Assembly (NCBI RefSeq): GCF_039523735.1 | Contig: NZ_BAAAFW010000017.1 | Span: 1 to 64,000, forward strand | DNA from: Tatumella punctata | Lineage (GTDB): Bacteria > Pseudomonadota > Gammaproteobacteria > Enterobacterales > Enterobacteriaceae | DNA length: 64,000 nucleotides | Reading direction: 5' to 3' | Shown: piece by piece, positions 25,985 to 35,135 of the stretch | How the letters are laid out: each line of letters starts with the position of its first letter | Numbering within the stretch: the first letter of the stretch is position 1 | Notes under the pieces: generated by a model | Seen by the model: only the letters and a program-made list of their open reading frames with translations | What the model was told of the DNA's origin: nothing | Databases searched by the model: none | Position numbers and translations under genes: made by a program

Positions 25985-26698
25985 ATGTCGCAAACGCCAA
26001 TCGAACTTAAAGGCAGCAGTTTTACTTTATCTGTTGTCCATCTTCACCATTCACAACCCGGGGTGATTCGTCAGGCGCTTCAGGAAAAAATTGCTCAGGC
26101 GCCGGCATTTCTTAAAAATGCCCCGGTGGTACTGAATATTTCATCGTTATCCGCCGGGGTTAACTGGCCGAAGATGCAACAAGCCATCGTGGAAACCGGC
26201 TTACGGATTGTCGGAATCAGTGGCTGCAAAGACGAGCAGCTGAAATTACTGATTCAGGCGGCTGGTTTACCGGTACTTACGGAAGGTAAAGAAGCACGCA
26301 ACCCCCGCGAAAGTGAACCGCAACCGGAGCCGGTCATAGCCGCACCGGTCGCTGACAGTGAAAAATTCGCTAAAACTCGCATAATCCATACCCCGGTACG
26401 TTCAGGGCAGCAAATATATGCTAAAAATGCTGACTTAATCGTGACCAGCAGCGTCAGTGCAGGTGCAGAACTTGTCGCTGATGGTAATATTCATATTTAC
26501 GGAACAATGCGTGGCCGCGCCCTGGCAGGCGCCAGCGGTGATCAAAACGCAGGTATCTTCTGTACACATTTAGCGGCTGAACTGGTTTCTATTGCCGGGG
26601 AATACTGGATTATGGATCAAATTCCCGCCGAATTTTTTGGCCAGGCAGCCCGTTTGTCATTAACCGACGGTGTATTGTCGATAAAGACTCTTAATTAG
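25985..26698 (+). CDS. minC: Septum site-determining protein MinC
   Basis: MinC is the FtsZ-polymerisation inhibitor of the Min system; MinD recruits it to the membrane near the poles. The product is 237 residues (E. coli 231). The N-terminal domain (about 1-105) contacts FtsZ; a proline- and glutamate-rich linker (about 108-125) leads to the C-terminal beta-helix dimer domain, whose turns show the repeated pattern VRSGQQIYAKNADLIV and GNIHIYGTMRGRALAGA, with the MinD-binding RGRALAG motif. It is the first gene of minCDE. Divergent from ycgL. Confidence 0.96.
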   Translation: MSQTPIELKGSSFTLSVVHLHHSQPGVIRQALQEKIAQAPAFLKNAPVVLNISSLSAGVNWPKMQQAIVETGLRIVGISGCKDEQLKLLIQAAGLPVLTEGKEARNPRESEPQPEPVIAAPVADSEKFAKTRIIHTPVRSGQQIYAKNADLIVTSSVSAGAELVADGNIHIYGTMRGRALAGASGDQNAGIFCTHLAAELVSIAGEYWIMDQIPAEFFGQAARLSLTDGVLSIKTLN

Positions 26699-26731
26699 AC
26701 CCCTTTTCTATTGTTAAGGAAATCATTATAT

Positions 26732-27544
26732 ATGGCACGCATTATTGTAGTTACATCTGGTAAAGGGGGCGTTGGCAAGACCACGTCAAGCGCGGCCATC
26801 GCAACGGGTTTAGCGCAAAAAGGTAAGAAAACCGTGGTTATCGATTTCGATATCGGTTTGCGTAACCTCGATTTAATCATGGGCTGTGAACGCCGCGTGG
26901 TCTATGACTTTGTTAACGTTATTCAGGGAGATGCCACCCTCAACCAGGCGTTAATCAAAGATAAACGGACGGAAAATCTGTTTATTCTTCCCGCATCACA
27001 AACCCGTGATAAAGATGCCCTTACCTATGAGGGGGTTGAAAAAGTACTGGATGAACTGTCGACGATGGCGTTCGACTTTGTGGTCTGTGATTCACCGGCA
27101 GGCATCGAGGCCGGAGCCTTAATGGCCCTCTATTTTGCCGACGAAGCGGTGATTACGACCAACCCTGAAGTTTCTTCTGTACGTGACTCCGACCGGATTC
27201 TGGGTATTATCGCCTCGAAATCACGCCGTGCCGAAAAAGGTCAGGATCCGGTAAAAGAACATTTACTGCTTACCCGCTATAACCCCGGACGTGTCAGCCG
27301 CGGAGATATGTTAAGCATGGAAGATGTACTGGAAATACTGCGCATTCCACTGGTGGGAGTTATCCCGGAAGACCAGTCGGTATTACGTGCGTCCAACCAG
27401 GGTGAGCCTGTTATTCTGGACACTGTTTCAGATGCGGGCAAAGCCTACGCTGACACCGTCGATCGCTTACTCGGCGAAGAACGTCCCTTCCGCTTTATTG
27501 AAGAAGAGAAGAAGGGTTTCCTAAAACGCCTGTTCGGGGGATAA
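26732..27544 (+). CDS. minD: Septum site-determining ATPase MinD
   Basis: MinD is a ParA-type ATPase that dimerises with ATP on the inner membrane, carries MinC and oscillates under MinE. The 270 residues are the same length as in E. coli. The deviant Walker A motif is GKGGVGKTT with Lys11 and Lys16. The C-terminal amphipathic helix KKGFLKRLFGG forms the membrane-targeting sequence. The start at 26732 has AAGGAA eleven bases upstream; an ATG seven codons earlier is less likely. MinE begins three bases after the stop. Confidence 0.98.
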   Translation: MARIIVVTSGKGGVGKTTSSAAIATGLAQKGKKTVVIDFDIGLRNLDLIMGCERRVVYDFVNVIQGDATLNQALIKDKRTENLFILPASQTRDKDALTYEGVEKVLDELSTMAFDFVVCDSPAGIEAGALMALYFADEAVITTNPEVSSVRDSDRILGIIASKSRRAEKGQDPVKEHLLLTRYNPGRVSRGDMLSMEDVLEILRIPLVGVIPEDQSVLRASNQGEPVILDTVSDAGKAYADTVDRLLGEERPFRFIEEEKKGFLKRLFGG

Positions 27545-27547
27545 GCC

Positions 27548-27817
27548 ATGGCATTACTTGATTTCTTTTTATCCCGTAAGAAAAATACTGCAAATATCGC
27601 CAAAGAAAGATTACAAATTATTGTTGCTGAACGTCGTCGTGGTGATAGTGAACCCCACTACCTGCCACAACTGAAGCGCGATATTCTGGAAGTGATTTGC
27701 AAATATGTAAAAATTGATCCGGATATGGTTACCGTACAACTGGATCAAAAAGGAGAGGACATTTCCATTCTTGAGCTGAACGTTACCTTACCGGAAGCTG
27801 AAGAAGCGGCGAAATGA
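27548..27817 (+). CDS. minE: Cell division topological specificity factor MinE
   Basis: MinE stimulates the MinD ATPase and restricts MinCD inhibition to the poles. The product is 89 residues (E. coli 88). The N-terminal membrane-binding helix MALLDFFLSRKKNTANIAKE and the anti-MinCD segment LQIIVAERR are followed by the dimeric beta-domain (LKRDILEVICKYVKI). It is the last gene of minCDE, followed by a hairpin shared with rnd. Confidence 0.97.
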   Translation: MALLDFFLSRKKNTANIAKERLQIIVAERRRGDSEPHYLPQLKRDILEVICKYVKIDPDMVTVQLDQKGEDISILELNVTLPEAEEAAK

Positions 27818-27835
27818 TCCTGCACCGCCGACAGT

Positions 27836-27859
27836 AATGCCGCCTGATAAAGCGGCATT
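27836..27859. terminator. Hairpin between minE and rnd
   Basis: An 8-bp stem AATGCCGC/GCGGCATT with an 8-base loop lies between convergent genes. The following T content is modest. Confidence 0.65.
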
Positions 27860-27869
27860 CGTCTGCGGA

Positions 27870-28991
27870 TTATTTACCGTCAATAATGGCGGTAATTTCC
27901 TGCCCCATCAGTTCTCCCCGCCAGCCTTTAAGTAACTCAGGCGTTTTGCTACGGGGCTTTATATGCCAGTGTTCACTAAGTACCTGGTTAATTTGCCGGC
28001 GTGAAGCCAGCAATTCCTGGCTGAAACCACTGCATTCGCTGATGGTTTTAATGCAGCTTTTCAGCTCCTTAAACAGCGTTTTATATCCCGGGCAGTCAAT
28101 CAGGTTTTTTATTGGCGCAGGCAGCTGATCTTCTGCGATATCCTGAGCCTCTGCTACCAGCCGGAGCAGTGTCTGGCCATGAAAACGAATTTCCGGCCCG
28201 GCCAGTCCCAGCTGCTGAAGTTCACCGAGGGAGCCCGGTAAGTAGCGCGCCACCTTCCACAGGTTTTCTTCTTTTACTACAAAGTTAACTGCCATATCTT
28301 TGCGACGCGCATAATCCAGACGCCATTCGGCCAGTTTCTGCAGAGCTGCCAGCTGACGCGGGCGTAATTGCCATGCCTGACTGATTTCACACCAGGCCTG
28401 TGCGGCAGGTTGAATATCCTTACGTCGTTCGCACAGCATTGCACATTCACTTAACGCTTTATCCAGCACCTGCTGATCTCTGGCCTGCTGATGTAACTGA
28501 CCGGCAATCGGCAGCAAATAGCCAACATCTGCCGCCGCATACTCACACTGACGTTCGGTGAGCGGCCTGGCAAGCCAGTCGGTTCGCGATTCACTTTTAT
28601 CCAGCTCAACCCCGGTAAACTGTGCAACCATCGCCGCAAAGCCCAGTGACATAGGGTAACCAAGAAACGCTGCCAGAATCTGAGTATCAACCATCGGTGA
28701 CGGTAATACGGAAAAACGGTTCAGGAATACCTCTAAATCTTCACCGCCCGCATGCAGATATTTAATCACTCCGCTATCGGTTAACAACGTAATAAAAGGT
28801 TGCCAGTCGGTAATATGCAGCGGGTCAATCAATGTCAGTGTCTGACCATCAAATAACTGAATCAGGCCTAATTGCGGGTAGTAAGTACGGGTACGGACAA
28901 ACTCCGTATCCAGTGCAACAGCATCATGTTCAAGGGCGGCCTGGCAGACCACCGCCAGTTGTTGGTCGGTGTCGATAAGTTGATAATTCAA
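27870..28991 (-). CDS. rnd: Ribonuclease D
   Basis: RNase D is a 3'-5' exoribonuclease that trims tRNA precursors. The 373-residue product is close to E. coli Rnd (375). The N-terminal DEDDy exonuclease domain shows VALDTEFVRTRTYYP near residue 25 with the first metal ligands, YLHAGGEDLEVF near 80 and the final YAAADVGYLLPI with its catalytic Tyr. One or two HRDC domains follow (about 210-370). It lies downstream of fadD on the same strand, separated by fadD's terminator, as in E. coli. Confidence 0.95.
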   Translation of the reverse strand: MNYQLIDTDQQLAVVCQAALEHDAVALDTEFVRTRTYYPQLGLIQLFDGQTLTLIDPLHITDWQPFITLLTDSGVIKYLHAGGEDLEVFLNRFSVLPSPMVDTQILAAFLGYPMSLGFAAMVAQFTGVELDKSESRTDWLARPLTERQCEYAAADVGYLLPIAGQLHQQARDQQVLDKALSECAMLCERRKDIQPAAQAWCEISQAWQLRPRQLAALQKLAEWRLDYARRKDMAVNFVVKEENLWKVARYLPGSLGELQQLGLAGPEIRFHGQTLLRLVAEAQDIAEDQLPAPIKNLIDCPGYKTLFKELKSCIKTISECSGFSQELLASRRQINQVLSEHWHIKPRSKTPELLKGWRGELMGQEITAIIDGK

Positions 28992-29042
28992 AACAGCATT
29001 CTCTCTTACTGTGGAAATTCTTCACAGCGATGACAAAAACAA

Positions 29043-29065
29043 AAACGCCGGTCAGCCCGGCGTTT
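29043..29065 (-). terminator. Intrinsic terminator of fadD
   Basis: A 9-bp stem AAACGCCGG/CCGGCGTTT with a 5-base loop is followed on the minus strand by a T-rich stretch. The fadD-rnd gap of E. coli is annotated, as far as I recall, with the RNA SroD; no separate RNA could be confirmed here. Confidence 0.85.
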
Positions 29066-29090
29066 ACATATAAAAATGCCAGCATAATCC

Positions 29091-30785
29091 TCAGGGATCA
29101 GCAATGACACCACTACGAAGTTCACGACGTAAAATTTTCCCGATATTACTTTTCGGCAGCGCATCACAAAACTCGATCTGCCGCGGAATTTTATAGCCTG
29201 TCAGATTTTTACGACAATGGTCAAGTAACTCTTCACGGGTGAGGGATTTATCTCTGGCGACCACAAACGCTTTGACTGCTTCACCGGTCTTGTCACTGGG
29301 TACGCTGATCACCGCCGCCTCGGCGACTTTATCCAGAGACAGAATCACCGCTTCAACCTCACAGGGGTAAACGTTAAACCCGGAGACCAGAATCATATCT
29401 TTTTTTCGGTCAACGACCCGGATAAAGCCCTGCTGGTCAGCAGTTACAATATCGCCGCTACGCAGCCAGCCATCGCTGAATACTGCCGCCGTTTCTGCCG
29501 GCTGGTTCCAGTAGCCTGCCATTACCTGCGGTCCTTTAATTAGCAGCTCTCCGCGTTCGCCCTGCCCCCGTTCATTACCCTGTTCATCAACAATTTTAAT
29601 CTCTGTTGAAGGCACAGGAATGCCCACACTGCCGGTATGTTCCCTGCTGTTACAGGGGTTGACTGCCACCAGCGGGGAGCATTCTGTCAGTCCATAACCT
29701 TCCAGCAGGTAATTACCGGTCAGCGCATGCCATTGTTCTGCCACACTGCGGGTCACGGACATTCCTCCTCCGACCGTGAGTTTCAGGGAAGAAAAATTCA
29801 GCTTTCTGAAATCCGTACTGGCCAGCAAAGTATCAAATAAGGTGTTTACTCCGGAAATTGCCGTAAAACGGTAACGACTGAGGGTTTTAATCATTCTTCG
29901 GGTATCAAGCGGATTGGTAACTAACAGATTACTGCCCCCTTTTTCAAGGAATAACAGGCAATTCACAGTCAACGCAAAAATATGGTACAGCGGTAATGCA
30001 GTAACAATCATCTCTTCACCGGATACCAGTACCCCGCCATACATGGCTTTTATCTGTTCCAGATTCGCCTGCAGGTTACGGTGTGTCAGCATTGCGCCTT
30101 TTGCCCGTCCGGTGGTACCGCCGGTATACTGCAATAAAGCAACATCATGGGGATGTAGCTCAGGGCGATGATAAGTCAGCGACTGACCACGCTGAAGGCA
30201 GTGCCGGTAGCTGCGGGCATCCGGCAAAAATCCGCCCGGCCGGTACCCTTTGATAAACCTGACCGCCAGATTCACCAGGCTGCGCTTTGGCCAGCGGAGC
30301 CCGTCACCCGGCGATGTCACTATGATATGTCTGAGCCGCGTATCCGCCATCACCTGCTGTAAGGTGGCAACAAAGCTGCTGATAATAACAATAACTTCAG
30401 CACCGCTGTCGGCCAGCTGATGGCGCAATTCTGCAGGCTTATAGCGCGGATTAACGTTGACCACGATCATCCCGGCCCGCAGCGCCCCGAATAGCGCCAC
30501 CGGAAACTGTAAGGTATTCGGTAACATCAGCGCCAGCCGGGTCCCTTTCGCCAGTTTCAGTGCCTGTTGCAGATAAGCGGCGAAAGCACGGCTTTGCTGT
30601 TCCAGCTGCCGGAACGTCAGGGTCTGTCCCATACTGATATAGGCAGGTTTATGGTTGTAGCGCTGGACTGACTGTTCAAAAACATCAAGTAATGACTGAC
30701 AATGATCAGCATTAATCTCCGGTAACACATTATCAGGGTAATGTGCTAACCAGGGTTTCTTCCGTGTATCCGCCTGTAAGGCCAT
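29091..30785 (-). CDS. fadD: Long-chain-fatty-acid-CoA ligase FadD
   Basis: FadD activates imported long-chain fatty acids to acyl-CoA at the inner membrane, coupling uptake to beta-oxidation. The start at 30785 (MALQADTRKKPWLAHYP), with GAGGGA upstream, gives 564 residues (E. coli 561). The ATP/AMP loop LQYTGGTTGRAKGAMLTHRN, the second motif GYGLTECSPL and the FACS signature around DGWLRSGDI with RKKDMILVSGFNVYP are all present. The adenylation lysine is in KSNIGKILRR. FadR, encoded at 22.6 kb, is expected to repress this gene, but I saw no convincing FadR operator in the upstream region. Confidence 0.96.
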   Translation of the reverse strand: MALQADTRKKPWLAHYPDNVLPEINADHCQSLLDVFEQSVQRYNHKPAYISMGQTLTFRQLEQQSRAFAAYLQQALKLAKGTRLALMLPNTLQFPVALFGALRAGMIVVNVNPRYKPAELRHQLADSGAEVIVIISSFVATLQQVMADTRLRHIIVTSPGDGLRWPKRSLVNLAVRFIKGYRPGGFLPDARSYRHCLQRGQSLTYHRPELHPHDVALLQYTGGTTGRAKGAMLTHRNLQANLEQIKAMYGGVLVSGEEMIVTALPLYHIFALTVNCLLFLEKGGSNLLVTNPLDTRRMIKTLSRYRFTAISGVNTLFDTLLASTDFRKLNFSSLKLTVGGGMSVTRSVAEQWHALTGNYLLEGYGLTECSPLVAVNPCNSREHTGSVGIPVPSTEIKIVDEQGNERGQGERGELLIKGPQVMAGYWNQPAETAAVFSDGWLRSGDIVTADQQGFIRVVDRKKDMILVSGFNVYPCEVEAVILSLDKVAEAAVISVPSDKTGEAVKAFVVARDKSLTREELLDHCRKNLTGYKIPRQIEFCDALPKSNIGKILRRELRSGVIADP

Positions 30786-30873
30786 GGTAATCCCTCGCCA
30801 TTGTTCAATGAGACTGACGTGCCCGATAGTCACTGTACGGGATATCCGCCACCCTCTGTATGATCCGGAAAAT

Positions 30874-30894
30874 CCGCAGTAATCCGGACTGCGG
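30874..30894 (-). terminator. Hairpin after yeaY
   Basis: A 7-bp stem CCGCAGT/ACTGCGG with a 7-base loop is followed on the minus strand by ATTTT, 20 bases behind the yeaY stop codon. Confidence 0.55.
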
Positions 30895-30914
30895 GCTTTC
30901 CGGTCAGCTTTCTG

Positions 30915-31514
30915 CTATTCGGTCAGATAAGTCTGTACCGGTGCAGGACCCGGGTTATAAAACCCCCACCAGGGGTTTCCGCCCGGGTACCCATGCCGGT
31001 AATGCCCCGGCCCCGGGCCATACCCTATCCAGGGGTCTATTGGCATCGGCGGGGTCATTATCTGACTGGCCAGTCGCCAGCGCTGATAGCCGGTGACATT
31101 AATGACCAGAAAATCATAACTGGCCTGGCCTATTTTTCCTTTCTCCGTACCGCGGATATTCCCCAGTACCGTCAGATACTGGTTATTGAAATCAACCGGG
31201 TCAACAAAGCCGTTAATATCGGCATAAATTCGGCCAACAGCGGCTGATCCCAGTACTGGCCGGGCGCTGTCATCCAGAGGCTGTACGGCCAGCTCGATAC
31301 GGGTCAGACCGTTTCGGTTGATCACCTGAACCACTTTGCCGCCAAACCGTGATTCCTGGCCGGTGTATAACTGCGGGGCATTCATAACCTGTGACAGGTT
31401 CTGCTGTGGCTGAGGTGAAATACCACGAATACTCTGAGGCACGGTGACGCATCCGGCCAGCAATAACACGGACATCAGCATAAGTGCCGGACATCCCTTA
31501 CTCAAACTAAACAT
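30915..31514 (-). CDS. yeaY: Slp family outer-membrane lipoprotein YeaY
   Basis: This 199-residue lipoprotein is of the Slp family (starvation lipoprotein relatives). The signal peptide ends in the lipobox LLLAGC with the acylated Cys22; position +2 is valine, which should send it to the outer membrane. The body carries the family pattern GGKVVQVINRNGLTRIELAV. The C-terminus is unusual, very rich in Pro, Gly, Tyr and Trp (PGPGHYRHGYPGGNPWWGFY), a low-complexity tail. It sits between tsaB and fadD as in E. coli. The function is unknown; E. coli yeaY responds to envelope stress. Confidence 0.88.
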   Translation of the reverse strand: MFSLSKGCPALMLMSVLLLAGCVTVPQSIRGISPQPQQNLSQVMNAPQLYTGQESRFGGKVVQVINRNGLTRIELAVQPLDDSARPVLGSAAVGRIYADINGFVDPVDFNNQYLTVLGNIRGTEKGKIGQASYDFLVINVTGYQRWRLASQIMTPPMPIDPWIGYGPGPGHYRHGYPGGNPWWGFYNPGPAPVQTYLTE

Positions 31515-31575
31515 AGTAATCTCCTGAATATTACAGGGTCAGACAGCACAAATTATCACCGGTTGCAGCCAAACC

Positions 31576-32286
31576 TTATCTGCCCGGTAATTTTTTCCAT
31601 GTCACTTCATTACGTAAATAGACAGGTTCAATCGCGGCGACATCAGATAATGCGCCTTTACGCCACTGATTAATCGCCAGCGGCAGCATGTCTGCTGCGC
31701 ACGGCAGTTCTGCGTCGCTGGCCGTCAGTTGCAGGCAATGCTCCTGTTGCAGTTGCGGGTAAGCCTGCCAGCCTGTCCCGGCAGTCACCCATGCCCCCGA
31801 TAACTGTTGCATACGCTGTTGCGCTTGCTGCGGACTGAGCACCTGCTCAGTTTCACTGCCCTGCCATTCTCCCTGAGCATCACGCTGATACTCGGCCCAG
31901 TAAACTTCACCCATCCGTGCATCAATCGCCGTCAGCACCCGGCTTGCCTGCTGGCCCCGCCAGGCGCCTTCGGCGAGGGTAGCAAGGGTCGATACCCCAA
32001 TCATCGGTAAATCGGCCCCCAGAGCCAGTCCCTGTGCAATGCCGATACCGATACGTACCCCGGTAAAACTGCCCGGACCACGGCAAAAAACCAGCGCATC
32101 CAGATCGGTCAGTGTCAGTTGCTGACCTTCCAGTAACTCAGAGACCAGCGGCAAAATTCTGCGTGTATGGTCACGCGGAGCGATCTCAAAACGGGCATCC
32201 TGCTGTTGCTGATTAAAAATAGCCGCCGAACAGGCTTCTGTAGCCGTGTCCAGGGCGAGTAACTTAAGTTTTGAGATATCTTGCAT
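31576..32286 (-). CDS. tsaB: tRNA threonylcarbamoyladenosine biosynthesis protein TsaB
   Basis: TsaB is an ASKHA-fold scaffold that pairs with TsaD and TsaE to make t6A37 in ANN-decoding tRNAs; it is essential in E. coli. The product is 236 residues (E. coli 231). The N-terminal LLALDTATEACSAAIF phosphate motif and the GPGSFTGVRIGIGIAQGLALG segment near residue 70 are the hallmarks; TsaB lacks the metal site of TsaD. It is followed by yeaY on the same strand and preceded by yoaA. Confidence 0.95.
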   Translation of the reverse strand: MQDISKLKLLALDTATEACSAAIFNQQQQDARFEIAPRDHTRRILPLVSELLEGQQLTLTDLDALVFCRGPGSFTGVRIGIGIAQGLALGADLPMIGVSTLATLAEGAWRGQQASRVLTAIDARMGEVYWAEYQRDAQGEWQGSETEQVLSPQQAQQRMQQLSGAWVTAGTGWQAYPQLQQEHCLQLTASDAELPCAADMLPLAINQWRKGALSDVAAIEPVYLRNEVTWKKLPGR

Positions 32287-32356
32287 AATTTTTTGTAATT
32301 AATAAAAGTGAAGTCTTAACCTGCCGCACAGTCACGTGCCAGCAGTCCGTTTTCAT

Positions 32357-32382
32357 TGTCTGTTGCCTGTCCGCAACAGACA
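32357..32382. other. Inverted repeat between yoaA and tsaB
   Basis: A perfect 10-bp stem TGTCTGTTGC/GCAACAGACA has a 6-base loop. It has no T-run and could be a processing or attenuation structure in the yoaA-tsaB transcript, or an operator-type palindrome. Confidence 0.5.
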
Positions 32383-32430
32383 GTATAATTGTCATTGCGC
32401 TGACAAATGAACGTTATTCGCAATAAAATG

Positions 32431-34347
32431 CTAGCGGGACAGCGTCCGCCCGGCCCTGATAAACTGCTCAGCCGCCCCTAAATCGCGGGTACGCGGGCAA
32501 TCCGGCAGGCTATTGATAAACAATGCCCCGTAAGGCCGTGAAACCAAACGCATATCACAGATTACCAACACACCACGATCAGTTTCATCACGAATTAACC
32601 GGCCTGCCCCCTGTTTCAGAGCGATCACCGCATCAGGCAGCTGCACTTCATCAAAAGGATCGGCACCCCGGTGCCGGGCGTCTTCCATACGGGCTTTCAG
32701 CAGCGGGTCTTCCGGTGACGTAAAAGGCAGTTTATCGATAATCACCAGCGATAACGCATCCCCCCGGACATCCACCCCTTCCCAGAAACTGCTGGTTGCC
32801 ACCAGTAAGGCATTACCGGCCTCAATAAACTGCTGTAAAATTTGTCCTTTGCTGGTTTCACCCTGCAATAATACCGGTAATGTCAGCACCTGGCGGAACT
32901 CCGCGGCCAGTTCGCGCATCATCTGATACGAGGTGCAAAGAAAGAAACAACGTCCCTGATTAGCTTCAATTAAGGGAGCCAGCATTTTCACCAGTTGCTT
33001 CGCTACCCCCGGCCGCCTGGTCTCCGGCAGGTTACGTGGCACGCACAATAAGGCCTGGCGGGCATAATCGAACGGGCTGTTGAGGATCATCTGCCTGGCA
33101 CCGTTAACCCCGAGCCGCCCGGAGAAATGGTCCATTTTGCCATTTACCGCTAAAGTCGCAGAGGTAAAGATCCACGAGGCTTTTCTCGCATCGACGACTT
33201 CACGGAACCTTTCAGCCACCGATAAGGGCGTCAGGGCCAGGGTGAAATGACGGGATGAACATTCATACCAGTAGCTGAAACCAGGCTGATCCGTATTACT
33301 GATACGTTTCAGGCGTGTCCGGTATTGAGCCGCCCTTTCAAAAGCCGCATCCAGCAGCGCAGAACGCCCCAGCGACAGCTTTATCACGTCGTAACACAGC
33401 TCCAGGGCATCATCCAGCAGCACCAGCATCCGCGCCACATTTTGCTGCTGTAATAATTCCCGTAAATTACCGCGAAACCCCGGGTCGCCAAGGATCGTCC
33501 GGAAATCCTGGCTGGCCTGAGACAGCCGGTCGGCCGCCTTTTGCAACTGTTGCATATCGCGGACCTCAGTACGGTAGGCAATAATGATATCTTTTGCCAG
33601 GTCCTGCAGTTGCCGGCCGGAAATCTGCTGCCCGAAATACTGGCTGGCAATATCCGGTAGCTGATGGGCTTCATCAAAAATCATGACGTCTGCATCCGGA
33701 ATCAGCTCAGCAAAACCACTTTCCTTCACCACCAAATCCGCCAGAAACAGGTGATGGTTAACCACCACAATGTCTGAATCCATAGCCCGTTTACGGGCTT
33801 TAACCACAAAACAGTCGTTATAACGCGGACAATCGCTGCCCAGACAGTTATCGTTGGTACTGGTCACCAGCGGCCACAACGGGCTGTCCTCAGCAACAGT
33901 GCCGCAATGACTGATATCCCCGTCCACGGTCGCTGATGACCAGCCACGGACACTGACCAGGTCAGTCAGCGACTGAACCGGTAAATCACCGCCGGACAGG
34001 TTCTGCTGATCCATACGTTCCAGACACAGGTAATTGGCACGGCCTTTGAGGATTGCCGTTTTACCGGTAAATGCCAGTGCCTTAACAATAGCGGGTAAAT
34101 CACGACTATAGAGCTGATCCTGCAGCGCTCTGGAGCCCGTGGAGACAATGACTTTTTTGCCCGAACGTAATGCCGGGACCAGATAGGCATAGGTTTTTCC
34201 GGTGCCGGTGCCCGCTTCCACCACCAGCTCACTGCCGTCTTCTATTGCCTGTTCCACCGCCAGGGCCATCTGCCGCTGTGCTTCACGTGGCCGGAAGCCA
34301 CGGATAGCATGGGTCAGTACCCCGCCGGGGGAAAAATCATCACTCAC
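32431..34347 (-). CDS. yoaA: ATP-dependent DNA helicase YoaA (DinG/XPD family)
   Basis: YoaA is a superfamily 2 5'-3' iron-sulfur helicase; in E. coli it works with HolC (the DNA polymerase III chi subunit) in repair of stalled forks. The product is 638 residues (E. coli 636). The Walker A motif is EAGTGTGKTYAYL near residue 45. The Fe-S cysteines are within the insert at about residues 105-180 (NYLCLER, NCLGSDCPRYNDC). The DEAH box is DVMIFDEAHQLPD. C-terminal helicase motifs include SFWEGVDVRGD and the VI motif QGAGRLIRDETDRG. It is divergent from yoaB. Confidence 0.95.
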   Translation of the reverse strand: MSDDFSPGGVLTHAIRGFRPREAQRQMALAVEQAIEDGSELVVEAGTGTGKTYAYLVPALRSGKKVIVSTGSRALQDQLYSRDLPAIVKALAFTGKTAILKGRANYLCLERMDQQNLSGGDLPVQSLTDLVSVRGWSSATVDGDISHCGTVAEDSPLWPLVTSTNDNCLGSDCPRYNDCFVVKARKRAMDSDIVVVNHHLFLADLVVKESGFAELIPDADVMIFDEAHQLPDIASQYFGQQISGRQLQDLAKDIIIAYRTEVRDMQQLQKAADRLSQASQDFRTILGDPGFRGNLRELLQQQNVARMLVLLDDALELCYDVIKLSLGRSALLDAAFERAAQYRTRLKRISNTDQPGFSYWYECSSRHFTLALTPLSVAERFREVVDARKASWIFTSATLAVNGKMDHFSGRLGVNGARQMILNSPFDYARQALLCVPRNLPETRRPGVAKQLVKMLAPLIEANQGRCFFLCTSYQMMRELAAEFRQVLTLPVLLQGETSKGQILQQFIEAGNALLVATSSFWEGVDVRGDALSLVIIDKLPFTSPEDPLLKARMEDARHRGADPFDEVQLPDAVIALKQGAGRLIRDETDRGVLVICDMRLVSRPYGALFINSLPDCPRTRDLGAAEQFIRAGRTLSR

Positions 34348-34469
34348 ATCGCCTCCGGAATTACATTAAACGGGCTGATTATGTCAGTAATCTGCCACAG
34401 GGACTACCGGGGATGACATATTCCCCCTGATATGGCAGGCTGAGGGCCGAAAAATTAAAGGAGCAAGTC

Positions 34470-34814
34470 ATGACTATCACCCGAATCGATCCTGAGCACC
34501 GCATGTCAGAAGCTGTGGTTTACCAGCAAACGGTCTACTATACCAGCGTCCCTGAAAACCTCGACGGCGATGCCCTTGCTCAGACCGCCGATGCACTGGC
34601 AGTGATTGACAAATTACTGGCCCGCGTCGGCTCAGACAAAAGTAAAATTCTTGATGCCACCATTTTTCTGACCGATAAAGCCGATTTTGAGGCAATGAAT
34701 CAGGCATGGGATGCGTGGGTATCACCGGATAATGCACCGGTGCGCTGCACGGTACTGGCAGGACTGATGCATCCGAAATATAAAGTGGAAATTAAAATTA
34801 TCGCCGCACTGTAA
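34470..34814 (+). CDS. yoaB: RidA family protein YoaB
   Basis: This is a 114-residue member of the RidA/YjgF/UK114 family, which hydrolyses reactive enamine or imine intermediates. The conserved RCTVLAGLMHPKYKVEIKI C-terminus carries the arginine that binds the substrate carboxylate. The start has a strong AAAGGAG ribosome site. Its stop codon lies inside a hairpin shared with yoaH. The exact substrate is unknown. Same placement as in E. coli, between yoaA and yoaH. Confidence 0.93.
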   Translation: MTITRIDPEHRMSEAVVYQQTVYYTSVPENLDGDALAQTADALAVIDKLLARVGSDKSKILDATIFLTDKADFEAMNQAWDAWVSPDNAPVRCTVLAGLMHPKYKVEIKIIAAL

Positions 34815-34828
34815 TCGCCGGGCGATTA
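34812..34828. terminator. Hairpin containing both the yoaB and yoaH stop codons
   Basis: The stem TAATCGC/GCGATTA has a CGG loop. The left TAA is the yoaB stop codon and the right TTA is, on the minus strand, the yoaH stop codon. Confidence 0.6.
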
Positions 34829-35023
34829 CTCTTCGTCTTCATCTTCGTCATCTTCATCTTCAAAACGTGCCAGGCTCTGTCCGCCCTGGTGCGTTTCACG
34901 AATTTCGGCCGCAACTACGCCGATAGCTTCACCGCTCGACATACCTTCAGCAATCAGCTGATGGATACGCTCTACCGCCTGTTGCTGCTGCTCGCGGGAA
35001 AGTGCCGGTAATCCATTAAACAT
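34826..35023 (-). CDS. yoaH: UPF0181 family protein YoaH
   Basis: This is a 65-residue protein of unknown function. The N-terminus MFNGLPALSREQQQQAVERI and the GMSSGEAIGVVAAEIRE helix mark the UPF0181 family. The C-terminus ends in an acidic run of Asp and Glu (about residues 55-65), a little longer than in E. coli YoaH (59). Divergent from pabB. Confidence 0.9.
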   Translation of the reverse strand: MFNGLPALSREQQQQAVERIHQLIAEGMSSGEAIGVVAAEIRETHQGGQSLARFEDEDDEDEDEE

Positions 35024-35135
35024 ATCAACCTCTGTCAGCCAGCCAGCGACCTTCTGTTGCAGAGAAGATAACTGGTGTCAGTAATAAAAAAATATGTCAG
35101 GCTTAGCGCCAAATTCCCGCTATTGCCTGACGTTT

